Shown here: one piece after another, positions 1 to 11,520 of the stretch
Position numbering within the stretch: the stretch's first letter is position 1
How the letters are laid out: every line of letters starts with the position of its first letter
Notes under the pieces: generated by a model
The model's input: only the letters and a program-made list of their open reading frames with translations
Told to the model about the DNA's origin: nothing
Databases searched by the model: none
Assembly: GCF_019320115.1 (NCBI RefSeq)
Contig: NC_089581.1
Span: 65,081,310 to 65,145,309, forward strand
DNA length: 64,000 nt
DNA from: Miscanthus floridulus
Taxonomy: Eukaryota > Streptophyta > Magnoliopsida > Poales > Poaceae
Reading direction: 5' to 3'
Translations under genes and position numbers: made by a program

Positions 1-1424
1 AAGATAATGATGATGATTCAAGTGATGATGATCAATCTTCCTCCTCCACCTCCGACCTTGATGAAGAATCACTCAAACTTATCAACAAGGTGGAGAAGAT
101 GATCCAAAGGCTGAATGTCAAGGGTGTGCCCATCCAAATTCAAGATTTTATCTTCACCAATCAAAGAAATGAGCAAAGAAAGAAATGATGCTATGGATGC
201 GGCGAGTTGGGGCACTTTGTGGAAGTTTGTCCAAAGAAGCCCACACCCAAGACAAAGAAGAAGGCATGCAAGGACAAAGCCCTCACATCAATAAGGTCAT
301 GGGATGATTCTTCAAGTGAAGAAGAAGACCATCACAAGAGACGAGGGCACAAGCACTCATCATCAAGCACCTCATGTGTGTGCCTTATGGCACGAGGTAA
401 CAAAAAGTCTATTCCTAGTGATAGTGACAATAATAGTGATAGTGATGATGAGCTACCTTCTTATGATGAAATTGTGTAAGAAAATCTTAACTTTGCTAAA
501 GTTTGCACTAGTCAACAAAAGAAGCTTGAAAAACTAAAAGAAAAACTAGATAGCTCACAACAAGCTTATGCTACTTTGCTTGAATAGTATGAAACTTTTG
601 CCAATCTTAATATGGAGCTATCAACTAAAATTGAGCAACTTGAGGCTAGTGCAACAACAAGTTTATGCACAATCAATGATGAGCAACTTGTAAAGAAAAA
701 TAAAAAATTAAAAGAAAAGCTAGCTAGCTCACAAGATGCTTATAAAAGTTTGCTTGCTAAAATAGAAACCATGTGCAAACATTGTGATGAGCTATCTAAT
801 AAAGTTGCTAATCTTGAAGCCGTCGGTACAACCCCCACTGAGGCACCTAAAAAGAAAAGTTCTATCTTTGACATGCCTAAAAAGAATGCCTCTACTTCTT
901 GCAATGATTTATGTTTAGACTCACTCTTGTGCAACCAAGTTTGTGTTGAGAAAATTGTTGTAGATACATGCACACAAGAGGTTGCAATGGAGAATGAGCA
1001 ACTCAAGCAAGAAGTGGCTCGCCTCACCAAGAACTTGACTCAAGTGGAAGGCAAGACGAAGCAAGCCCAACTTCATCAAGATAACACCATAAAGAGAGTG
1101 AAGAAGCTTGATGAAGGACAAACCGTGGTTTGCTATGTATGTCACAAGGAAGGCCACAGGTCCTATGAGTGCAAGGTGAAGAATGGGGGAGGAGCACAGA
1201 AGAAAGAGAAAAAGCAAACAAGCAAGCTCTCCTACACCTACACCAATAAGGTGGACAAGAAGGCCTCCACACCTTATCTCTTAAAGAAGAAGAAAAATGA
1301 CAAGGTGGTGGCCATCAAGGTGAACAAGCAAGTCAACAATGGGGTCAAGCACTTTTGGGTGCCAAAGGAAATCATTTCAAATATGAAGAGCACCAAGAAG
1401 GTTTGGATTCTGAAAGGGAAGTGA
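1..1424 (+). pseudogene. Decayed gag-like gene of a non-autonomous Copia-like LTR retrotransposon (5' end outside window)
   Basis: One frame reads through the whole stretch but is broken by three stops (TGA 186-188, TAA 477-479, TAG 585-587). It ends at a normal-looking stop at 1422-1424. In order it shows an acidic serine/aspartate-rich part, a CCHC zinc knuckle (CYGCGELGHFVEVC, about 189-230), a basic and serine-rich linker, a long lysine/glutamate coiled-coil region (about 480-1110), and a second knuckle (CYVCHKEGHRSYEC, near 1130-1170). The C-terminus is basic and contains HFWVPKEIISNM. CCHC knuckles are the nucleic-acid-binding modules of retroelement Gag proteins. No protease, integrase or reverse transcriptase follows, so the element probably depended on a helper. 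The start lies outside the window. The gag identity is firm; the exact family is inferred. Confidence 0.82.
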
Positions 1425-2769
1425 AAAGTCCAATGGACTTTGGGGAATTTAGAGACTTGGCAAAGTATGGGTGCATTTCATAGGGTGCATCACATTGGAT
1501 CATGTCAATTGCCAAGTGGGTTAGTGAATACTATGGACCCAAATTCCCCTTCCCATGTTAGGTAACTAGATGTAATTTCTTACAATTGGTATCAAGATTC
1601 AATTCTTGCAATCACAATTAGCATCTAGTTCCTTTTCATGCCTAGGTTTGCATTTGCATGTTTAATCTTTTGTCATGCATACACTAGGTAAATCATATGG
1701 TAGGTTTGCTCGGTTTCACTCTTGACCCTTGGAGCAAACCTACATGGTTTAAAATGTTTAGGAGCTCGGCACATAGCTTGTTTTACAATTGTTCATCTAA
1801 TATGTGCCAAAGTCTAAATTGTAGATAATTTCTCCCGAATATCACCTTTGAAAATGATTCTCACATTCATGTGATGTTATCTTTCATGTGGTATTTTTTA
1901 TTCTAAAATCTATGTGCATGTCTCCTACAAGTATTCCATACTTGTGTGCACAAATTTAGGGGGAGGTTACTCTACAAGTTGGATGCTTTGAGACTAACAC
2001 CGTTTTCAAGCTTATCATGTGTGTAGTAGTCTCATTGCAAGGAAAATAGAGTCCCGGAGTTAAGCATCATACTTTAAATATCCACCATCTACTGCAAGTG
2101 GTATAAATCAAATTGGTTTCCACATGTGGTATTTCTAAACTGATATCATCATGTTGATTTCACTTTGGTATTTATATGCTTTCTCCATGCAATATATAGA
2201 TTAAACTCCCTTGAAGCAATAATTTGTCAATTATGCATAAACTACATTCTCCATCATATGTATGCATATATTTAGGGGGACCTTAGTCTATGTAATGTGA
2301 GAGTCAAATTTTGTGACCTATTCCACTCCACATACAAGGATCACAAAGTTTGGCCCTCTCTTGTGCTACTAATGTCTTCCTTTTCGGTGTTTGATTCCAA
2401 AGGGGGAGAATTTGTAGGACTAAAAGCAAGCCCAATCATAATAATTTACAAGTAGTAATGGTCCAAGAAAGGGAGGATAGTGGATTGTGGATGAGTCTAT
2501 ATAATTGGGGGAATTTGTAGGACCAAAAAGCAAGGCTTAAAACCACAATGCCACATGGGGACATTTGCAAGGGCAAGATAAGTTTCCAAAGATGTTTACA
2601 TGTGGTACCATTGAGCTTTACAATTAGTTTCGTCAATTGGTATCTTTTAGCATCATATAACCTTGCCCTTTGCATTGCATCCTAGCAAGTAAATAGTTTT
2701 TAAATTCCAAACTTTTTATTATTTGCTTGTTTTGGTCGTGTTGTCATCAATCACCAAAAAGGGGGAGAT
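1425..2769 (+). other. Noncoding internal spacer of the Copia-like element, ending in the polypurine tract
   Basis: No coding frame is supported between the gag-like stop and the LTR. The stretch is AT-rich and has repeated purine runs of the form AGGGGGAG (near 1958, 2274, 2401 and 2761). The last one, CAAAAAGGGGGAGAT at 2755-2769, touches the LTR start and is the likely plus-strand primer site. Where an autonomous element would carry pol, nothing is recognisable. This agrees with a non-autonomous element. Confidence 0.6.
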
Positions 2770-3161
2770 TGTAAGGAAAATGGACCCTAGGCCCATTTAC
2801 TTTAGATTTTGGTGTTTGATGATCAATACAACCAAATTGGACTAATGAATTTGCAAGTGATTGTTTTGTAGTTCAATAGGGCGCAAGATATGACTTGGAT
2901 GAAGGCGACACGTTGATCCTATGATCAACACCATAAGCAAGACCCTAAAAAGCACATGAGAAGACCCAAGATATCAAGCAAAGTCCAAGCACAAAGATAG
3001 GAGCCAAGCCGGATGTAAGACCACAAAGAAACGAGCTTCACAGCACTGGCCGGACGCTGGCGGCATAGCGACCGGACGCTCTGATCAAGAGGCTCAGCAA
3101 CAGAAGGCGTCAGTAGCCGCGACCGGACACTAAGGACTGAAAGTGATCGGATGCACCGATG
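2770..3161 (+). repeat. 3' LTR of the Copia-like element, first segment
   Basis: The LTR begins TGTAAGGAAAATGG directly after the polypurine tract. It is interrupted at 3161/3162 by a gypsy-type element. The last five bases, CGATG (3157-3161), are repeated at 23242-23246 as the target-site duplication. The LTR resumes at 23247, continues after 28563, and ends near 32805. Summing the pieces without the insertions and the tandem copy gives about 1.5 kb. Confidence 0.75.
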
Positions 3162-6100
3162 TGTGGTAGAACCGCCTATTCCAATACCTCCTAGGAGTAC
3201 TCGTCTTTCATTAGACACTAAGTACTCAAGGGAGGACACCAAATTATACGATTCCATTGGGCACACCCCAGGGGAGAACCCAAAAATCCACATTTTTCCA
3301 TCAGGATCACAAATGAGAGAATGAAGCTTACATCATTCTTAACCATTTCTTACATCACTTTTTATGCAACATCAGAGTATAATATGTACTGTTGATAATA
3401 GCAGAATATGATCATGTTATTAGAGTTATGAACAATTTAATTTAACAGCAGAATGTAAACATATGATTAGAATTATAGCGGATATAAATATCTATTCATG
3501 ACATGATGAAGCATTAATATATAAACTATGGCAACAGATTATAAAACTTTCATTTATAAAAACAACATCTAGTGAGAGTTATCAATAAAATCTATGATCA
3601 CATCATAAAGGAATCCTCTCTAAGCCCACCAAGAGGAATCCACACCCAAGGTCAGCTCTAGCATCTACCTGTCACCTGCAATAGGGGAAAATAAAACCCT
3701 AAGCACTCAATTGTACTCAGCAAGACTTACCCGACAGGAGGAAACAAAAGACTCCAAGGAGATGCAAGGTTATCTGGCTTATGGGTTTATTGCATCTGCA
3801 GGAGCATTACTAAATGTGCGTCCTTATATTCGATTCTTATTAGCAGTCGCATTAGTTCATTAACTAACCATTATATGTAAGCACCTGTGCTACTTTCAAG
3901 TAGGTGGTAGGCAATCAGATTTCCTTTTACCATCTTTATCTTCTAGTTCTTACTATGATGCTAGAGTTTAGACAAGTTGTACTGGAACACCGATGATTCA
4001 TGAATCAATGCCCCTAGCTGGGTACCCCAAAAACACATGCCCTGCTTGTAACCCAGGCACAAGCAGGACCAACCCACTACCCTCCTGTCATGGAGTCTAG
4101 GTCCCCGTCCAAACTGGGACTCCAAGCCCCCGTCCCTGAGTCCCGGACTCAGTGCGGTGCAAGGACCTCCAATACCCAAAAACCACCCGACAGTCGGTCC
4201 AAAAAGAGCAGGAACCCATGATAAGAGAGTAACAAGTCTTCCCTCTGCCCATGCCTAAGTATGTGCTCGGGATAATAAGTCTGTGACTTACCTATGGTCT
4301 AATGCAACAACCGGTCCTTAACCGACACAGACAGGGAAAACTATGTAACCAAGCTATGCCCCGTTGGCCGCATGACACAACCTCTTACACCCACCAATAC
4401 CCAAACCATGTCCCTGCCTGGTCTCCATTTTCCTTTCTACCATTTTATATATTCCAAGTGATAATAATACAATAATATATTTCCTATCTCTCGCGAGTAA
4501 CAGGCAATCACTCGACTTATACCGGAGTCCTGTAGCATAGCAATCTACATGATCCTATCATACTAGTACGACTCATAGGATATATATAAGTTTCATTCAA
4601 CTCCTTAAAACTTAATGCACAAATATAATTTAAAGTGCAGAAAATTAGGGGTTATGCACTGGGTCTTGCCTAGGTAAGATATAATTAAAAGTTAGTTTTC
4701 CTTCATGGAGATACGATCTCTAGTAGTACCATTTCTCCAGCAACTCCCTATGACTCCCTGATCCATCGACGTCCCTATTATGATATGCAATGCAAAGACG
4801 TAATTAATCAACTACAACCATGATTCGTAAAATATGATTTACGCCTTTCAAGTTAACGAGCTAGTTCTAACAACTAATGTACTAATCTATGTATCAACAT
4901 CATCGACAAAGGTGTCATTTCCTCCATAAGTGTTTTCGTTATACAATTCCACAGAGTTACTTTATCCCGTTCTATCGATTTAATCTTTATTCGAAATAGG
5001 GCATCATTATCTACTCTAGTAAATTAATTATTATAGAGCTACAAAATTACAGTGAGAAGCTAATAATATCAGCAATTTACTATAAAAGTTTTAGAGTCAA
5101 CACTATCACCGATTTATCACAGAAATTCCTACAAGTTCACATTTTAACAATATTAAACATTTTAAATAATTAGAGCAACCCTGAAAACATTTTAAAACTA
5201 GATGAACCAACTATGCTAATAGATAGATCATGATTTTAGGAGCCTAACAAAATTAATTTCAAAATTATTGGACTCCTAAATAATTTTATATTTAAATAAC
5301 AAAATTAGCTCAGAATCTATTTTAGGAAATCTTCGCTAATTCGTTGGAAAAATGAAAAGAACAACACGACCCAAATGGCCCACGGCGAGCGTGGCCCCAG
5401 CACGGCCCACAATCGGTGAGTTGGCATAACAACGCGGCCTAGGTGGGGGAGCCCAGCATGCGTGAGCTAGCCAGCCAGAGGCCCAAGCGGGGCGCGCGTC
5501 TAGCGGCCTAGGCGGGTGCGCGACCAGCGGCCCAGGCGGGCAGCACAAGTCGGCCCTAGCGCGCGGACGACGGCGACCAGCCAACCCAGCGTGCGGACGC
5601 AAGCAGCCCAGCAAGCCGGCGGTGATATTTAAGCGACGATGCCCATGTACTTTTATGTAATCCACCCGCAGGACATTACACACTTTCAACACTATTTACA
5701 TGGGTCACGTATTTGCATAGGGAACCCTAAACAAAATTTCTACTTCACTTCTAACCCTTCTCCCTTCTTTGGTGAAATAGAGGAGAAGAGGAACGCATGT
5801 AGGAGCCTCTCCGATGACTGGGTCTAGTAGGGGAGGGCGCCACGGTGACGATGGGACAGCCAACTCCCATCGTGGGTCCCTCCGCGACCCTAGGGAGGCA
5901 GCGGCACGGCCGGAGGCGGTGCCAGGCGTCGGGACCATGCACAGCGACGGCCGTAGAGCAGAGCAGAGGAGCGCTAGGGTGAAGTCGATTCCAGCGGGGT
6001 GGCCACCGACAGCGTTGGCTCACCCGCACCTAGCAGACACGGCACACCCCCACCACGGGCCTGCTCGCCGTGGCAGGGCGTAGCGGCCTGGCTACCCATG

Positions 6101-8038
6101 CACAATGTGGCGGTGCCCCGAGCAGGGACCATGGGCATGGTGGCAGCCACGCTATGCCAGAGGTGGCACACGGTAGCGGAGATGAAACGGCGTAGGGAGG
6201 TGCACGGCCGTGACCGGGCTTGCCTGGTCATGGCACGGACCGAGGTGGAGCAATGCGGGGTTCGGAAGGGGCAACACAGCGGCGGGGGAGCGGGGGAGTC
6301 GCGCGTAGGCAGACAACACCAGGGGGAGCTACGGCGTGGAAGGGGTAGCGGTTCAGTGCCACCGAGGGCTCGTGGGCGTGCGCGCACATGCGAAGGACTA
6401 GGCGACGGCGAGCATCGTTGGGCTATAGGTGTGCGGTGGCAATGAGAGCACGACCACACTGGGGTGCAGGGCGCGCACGGGACAAGCGGCTCGGCACACA
6501 CGCGAGGGAGAGGCCAGCGACTCAACGGTGGCACTACCACAGTGGGGACGAGGCACGTCATGGTGACGTGGTGGCTCAGGCGACTGCGGGTGCGTCAACC
6601 TGGGACCAGGCACGCTTGCACATGTGACGATCGATGACTTCAGCGCGCCGTGGTGCTGTGAACAAGCTAGGAGGGAGGGCAGCACAGGTGTGTGAGAGGA
6701 AGAGCAAAGAGCCGCATGTGGCTTGGGCGCGCCTGCGTATATGGTGGCTGGGAAGCGAAGTCGGCGGCTAGCAGCAAAGAGAGGGAGAGCAGACAGAGAC
6801 AGTATAGAGCAAGCGCGAGGACGGTAGCGCTTGAGCTCAGCCCTGAGCTAGTCCATGGCAGATGCGTGCTAGCAGTAGAGCGAGAGAGAGTGGAGTCTGA
6901 GCAGGAGCTAGGGCACTGATGCTGCATGCAGAGGAGCTGGAGAGCAGGGGAGGGGAGAAGGGCGGCTTTGCGCACGGTGCATCGGTGGGGAGGACACACG
7001 AGCAAACTCAGCGGTCTTCCTATAGGGTGTTTCCGAGCAAAGCCGCGAGAAAGCTTGTGCACATGGCCTACTGCGTTCGTCTAGTATGGCAGTAGTACCA
7101 CGCAGAGAAGAGATAAGCAGAGGCAGGCAAGCAAAGAAAAAGAAAGAGCAAACAAGACTTGACAACACGGCGTGACACAACTAAATTGGATGACTAACTC
7201 CAAGCGGGGAACGCAGATGATCGTCTATCGAACAGGACGACGGTGAGGTGCCTTGTCACCCTAGGAGCCGGAACAAACGGCCACTACACAACGACTGCTA
7301 CGCGGCACGAATGCACGATGGGTAGATGGATCAAGAGGTGAGGAACGCGCCATGATCATCATCGGCTATGTCACAGCGGCCACACGTATTGATGGCACTC
7401 GGCTCGGTAGGCACAGTGAGGATACAGACATGGTAACGGCAATGGAACAGCCCACCGATAAGCGGCATCGGCAGCGCGGCTATAGAGGCGAGGCTGGCAA
7501 CGAGGCAAGCGCACAACAAGGCAACGACCAGGCTAGGCGTAGGTGTCCATGAGTCCATTGTGTTTTTGCCATTTTCTTTTACCAAAATATATAAATAATT
7601 AAGTACTTACAAATATGTCAATATCCCTTGATCACTGGCATCCATGCACACATGCAAATATTTATTGTATGTTTAAACGTATACTTATCTAGAGAGATAC
7701 ACTCGGAAAGAAATAAGTTTGTACACTACTTTAATTAATATAGCAACATCTTATCAAAATGAAATACATGATTGTATATATAGCTATATATATATATCTA
7801 TATCGGTTTACTAATTTAGACAATTAGCAACATCTAAGCACAAGAAAAATTTCAACAAAGCTTGGATTTAATTTAGATTCAAAAGCTATATATATATAAC
7901 GTTCTATTTAATAATGTATTTTATTTCATTCTATTTTTTAGTTCTCTTCTACTCTAATCTTGTTCTAATTTATTATTAACAAGTTAATAATTACATGTTT
8001 AGCGCTAACAGGGCTTATGTAACACTGGAGGTGTTACA
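3162..8038 (-). repeat. Long LTR A of the gypsy-type element (its 3' LTR)
   Basis: Length is 4,877 bp. The segment at 3162-5340 is AT-rich, 5350-7560 is GC-rich, and 7560-8038 is AT-rich with TATATA runs. The GC-rich part is open in several frames on both strands (up to about 195 codons). The matching part of LTR C has different open frames, so I treat these as composition effects, not genes. Short stretches aligned by eye against LTR C differ by several percent. LTR A also has about 75 extra bases near 3990-4075. Confidence 0.8.
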
Positions 8039-9849
8039 ACCAACCCCCCTAAAAAGAATCTCATCCCGAGATTCAAAGTAAGACCAGAAGAGGGAAAACA
8101 TGATTACATTTTGTAGATCAGGGATTACACGAAAGATTACATGACTTCGAATACTAAACCAGATGGGGATTTAGAGATACCTAGTTAAGAGCAACCTAAT
8201 ACAACCAAAGCTTAATCCAGAAGTCGAGATAGACGAGGACAATGGAGAAACAACAGGAAGATGATTATCCAAAATATGGTGTAGGTCCAATAGATCTACA
8301 AACAGGAGACTAAGAAGTCAAACATCGTGAACCCTAAGACCAACTAACTAAAGGGAACTTGAACTTCTTCACCGAACCTAGATCCTTTCTTCTTCTCAGA
8401 TTACACCATCACCTCAGACTAACAAACCTAGCTCCACAATGGCGACTGGATCTCAACAGCTCTGCTCTGAATGCGAGGGAATGGGGATGAAGAAGAAGAG
8501 CAAGGACCAAGGGCATCTTATAGTGGTGAATGGAGGTGGGGGGCAACACAGCCGGAAGTAGAGGTGGTGTGCATGGGAGACACAAATGAGTCATGCCGTG
8601 GGGATAAACTCAGCCATGGTGCTCTTCCTACACAAGTGAGCGGAGGGAAATAAAGAAGGGGAGATAAGAATGTGTGCTCGACGAGGAAGGCATGCGGGCG
8701 GCCATGTCCCCAAAAGAAGAAAGAAGAGAAGGAAGAGGGGTCTGGTACGGGGACGAGGCGTGGGGGTCGAGAGCCAACTGGATGCTAAGGGAAAAGAGAA
8801 CACACAGTGCACGTAGACAGCGAGTGTGGCACGATACTGTGGCCACGCAAAAATGGGGTGCTAAAGGTCCCGACACAGACGGTGTCCGCAGGGCACGCAA
8901 CGAAATAACCTAGCATGCGTAGCACGATCAAGCTAGACACAGGACTTGGGACATGACGTCCACTCATGCTTTTACAATCACTCCCGACTACCCATGGCTA
9001 ACTTTCCTTACTACTCTTCTTTTCTTCCCGTCCTTGTCCACAATATGCACCAACCTTTGTATGAATTGAGTTCACGACATACATGCTTTCTCCAAAACCA
9101 CCTCCTCATGTTTACCTTGAGAGAACACTATTTCATCAACCTATTAGAGATTTCCCGTTTGAACACCTAAACATTTTCAAGGAGAATATTTTGTAGCAAA
9201 AATGGTACGGCGGTATAACTTGGTAAAGGTACTTGGTCAACAACCTTGATACTAGCAGTGTGCCGAGCAGCGTCACCATGTGGCAGCTGTTCCATAGGGA
9301 GCCCTCGGTTTCATTGCGGCACCATAAGCTATTAACCAGGCAACTATTACCAACTTACACGCCATGAAGGCGGTGGGGTCATAGACCATAGAATAAGAGG
9401 AGTACTGCAAGGGGAGATTCAAACAACAAGGGACAAGAAATTCAAATCCAATGGCGGATTTGATTTATAGAGATTCAAGTGTTCTATTGGGACATCCACA
9501 ATTAGTCGATACAGTGTCCTATGTTATCCAATCATGGCTGGTCTGCTGGCATCTGAATGGTAACTTCTCTTGTAACACACTTAACATCGTCCTTGAAAAC
9601 TCTAAGCACGTCCCACAAACTTAAGAGTAGATGGACGGAAATAACACCATAAAATAAATAAACTGCATATTCCAACAGGTCTTATAGGCATTCACTCTCC
9701 CATTCACTGACTCATCATTCACTACGGTCGGACTACCTCAACAACTACAGATGAAAAACAACAACAAGAGTATAATGCTGGAGAGCAGCAAAAAAAAGCA
9801 CTACTACTATGGGTACAACATCCCAAGGCAACTAATTTACTCTAGACCA
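8039..9849 (-). other. Internal region of the gypsy-type element, 3' half, no coding sequence recognised
   Basis: Between the LTR and the gag-like remnant I see no conserved protein on either strand. Autonomous gypsy elements would carry protease, reverse transcriptase, RNase H and integrase here in at least 3 kb. Only 1.8 kb is present and it is full of stops. An identical copy lies at 14984-16794. Confidence 0.6.
8044..8057 (-). other. Polypurine tract of the gypsy-type element
   Basis: On the reverse strand this reads TTTTTAGGGGGG followed by TTGGT, placed just before the 3' LTR start (TGTAACACC). It is followed upstream by GAATCTCGGGATGAGATTC, a context often seen before the polypurine tract of grass gypsy elements. 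An identical copy lies at 14989-15002. Confidence 0.65.
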
Positions 9850-10745
9850 CGCATCTTCATTCCTGGCTCGGCGAATTCTTCTACCACACTGGCTATGGAT
9901 CTGCCTCTTCTTTGGGCAAAGGCTGAGTGAGAGGAATCAAGGGCTCTACTTCTAACACTTCCGAGGGTGGGGGTGCTGGCGGCACTACAACACCGGTTCT
10001 CCTTCTTTCACGCGGGTGGACAGGGATCCCCTCCAATATCGAGGACTCCTGCCTTTCAGCAGTCAGCGTCCTCCAGCTTGGCCCTAGTGACAAGATAGGC
10101 TTCTCCCAACTGATGGACATGCCGGTCTTTAGCCTCCTTCAGAGCTTCCGACATGGCAGTCTCCCGACTCTCCGCGGCTGCCGTACTAGCATGTGCTTTG
10201 GCAAGTTGCACCTGGAGCATCCTAGAGAAGATCTCGGCCTCCTTGGCTCGATGGAGGCACTTCCATCATCTCTGACGCTTGCTAGTCATACTGCTCATCT
10301 AGAGCAAGCAAGTATGTGGTCCAAGTGCACCATGGTAGGACTATCTTATCGTGCATCCTACCCTTGCAAAGCCTCCATGTGAGCCCTCCATGCCGGTCGA
10401 TTCTTTTCCAAAGGTGGAAAGAACCTCATGGGGGTACTGAGCAATGGGCTCCTCATAGATCTAGCATAGGTACCATAAGGCTTTGTGGGCCATAACCTGT
10501 TAGGTGTCGATGAAGTGAAACCCAGTTGCGGTCACATTCCAGGCTTTAGTGAGGTTGGAGAACTCTTCACTCTTCCCAATATAGATGGTAACCTCACACT
10601 GCTCGGTGCCATGCTTCTCATACTCATGGCCCTCATACTCAGGATAATCTTTGACTCCAAACTTTTGTAGGGTAGCATGCAGGATTCTAGGAAAACCCTC
10701 AAAGTTCAGGCAATAGCAACTAACCTAGGCTCCTGCCATTCCTGG
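9850..10745 (-). pseudogene. Decayed gag-like ORF of the gypsy-type element (copy 1)
   Basis: Read on the reverse strand, one frame shows a conserved-looking stretch with FPRILHATLQKFGVKDYPEY, then WNVTATGFHFIDT, a stop, VMAHKALWYLC, a stop, and IYEEPIAQYP. The IYEEPIA motif recurs in uncharacterised proteins of non-autonomous grass retroelements. Further on comes a charged, likely coiled-coil part (ESRETAMSEALKEAKDRHV). At least two to four in-frame stops and probable frameshifts break it, so it cannot make a full protein. Its place between PBS and polypurine tract suits a Gag-like role. A gag-like identity is likely; the precise family is not known. Confidence 0.55.
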
Positions 10746-11506
10746 CGGTGGTTGGAAGGATGGACTGAGTGAATCCTGCATGCTACAAGGAAAAGCTAAG
10801 CGAGCTAAAGTGCACCGAGTGGTGGTACCAATGGCTAAGCCAGGCTCTACTTATAAGGCAGAGCGTTCAGTGGTCCTAGCGTGGTCCACTAGGATTCCAG
10901 CATGGGATCACTACGAATGAATCGACCAAATCTTTCGCGCGTTCGAGGCAAGCGATGTTCGAGACCATTACTGACTAGTATGACTGCAGGGCAAGTGTCC
11001 AACAAGAGTACAGAAAAGGGTACAGGGAGATGTGGGTCACGACCATCGTGAACCACAGGCGAACGCAAAGCATGAAGCCAAAGTGCAAAAACAACTCTAG
11101 AATAGGAACGAGTCAGTCATGCATAATACGACATGCGTGGCACCTATGGAGGGCGTATCTGCAAGCAATACAACACTACAATGCACAAACAGGATATGCA
11201 TGAATGCACATCCTAAACGTCCTTTCACTGTTGCCAACATATAGGGCAACCGTTCTTAGATTTTTGGCACATCGTTCTCTTCCTATAACTAATCGATACT
11301 ATTGAACTATGCTTACGGTCAGTGTACCTATAGAAAAATTTGATTAAGCCTACCTAAGTCAGCAGAGTGCCAGCTATCCTGGATACATAACCATAGTAAT
11401 AGGGCTACTTATATAACTTTGCATAAAACATGTTATTCTTTTAAAAAGAATTTGTTGTCAAATTTTATTTTAGAAAAGGTTTTCGAAGCTTTATTTCCTC
11501 ATTTAT
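10746..11506 (-). other. Leader region of the gypsy-type element (copy 1)
   Basis: Untranslated leader between the primer-binding site and the gag-like remnant on the reverse strand. No open frame of note. It is identical to 17691-18451. Confidence 0.5.
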
Positions 11507-11518
11507 GCTCTGATACCA
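11507..11518 (-). other. Primer-binding site (initiator-Met tRNA type), copy 1
   Basis: The reverse strand reads TGGTATCAGAGC, the complement of the 3' end of plant initiator methionine tRNA. It lies two bases inside the LTR end at 11521. This fixes both the element's orientation (minus) and the LTR boundary. An identical site lies at 18452-18463. Confidence 0.85.
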
Positions 11519-11520
11519 CC

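Noticed and set aside
5974..6561. 195-codon reverse open frame and overlapping forward frames (also at 12919-13506)
   Set aside because: Lies in the GC-rich part of an LTR. Several overlapping frames are open on both strands, the related LTR C has different frames, and no domain is recognisable.
9927..10382. 151-codon forward open frame (also at 16872-17327)
   Set aside because: Antisense to the gag-like remnant of a reverse-strand element; shadow frame.
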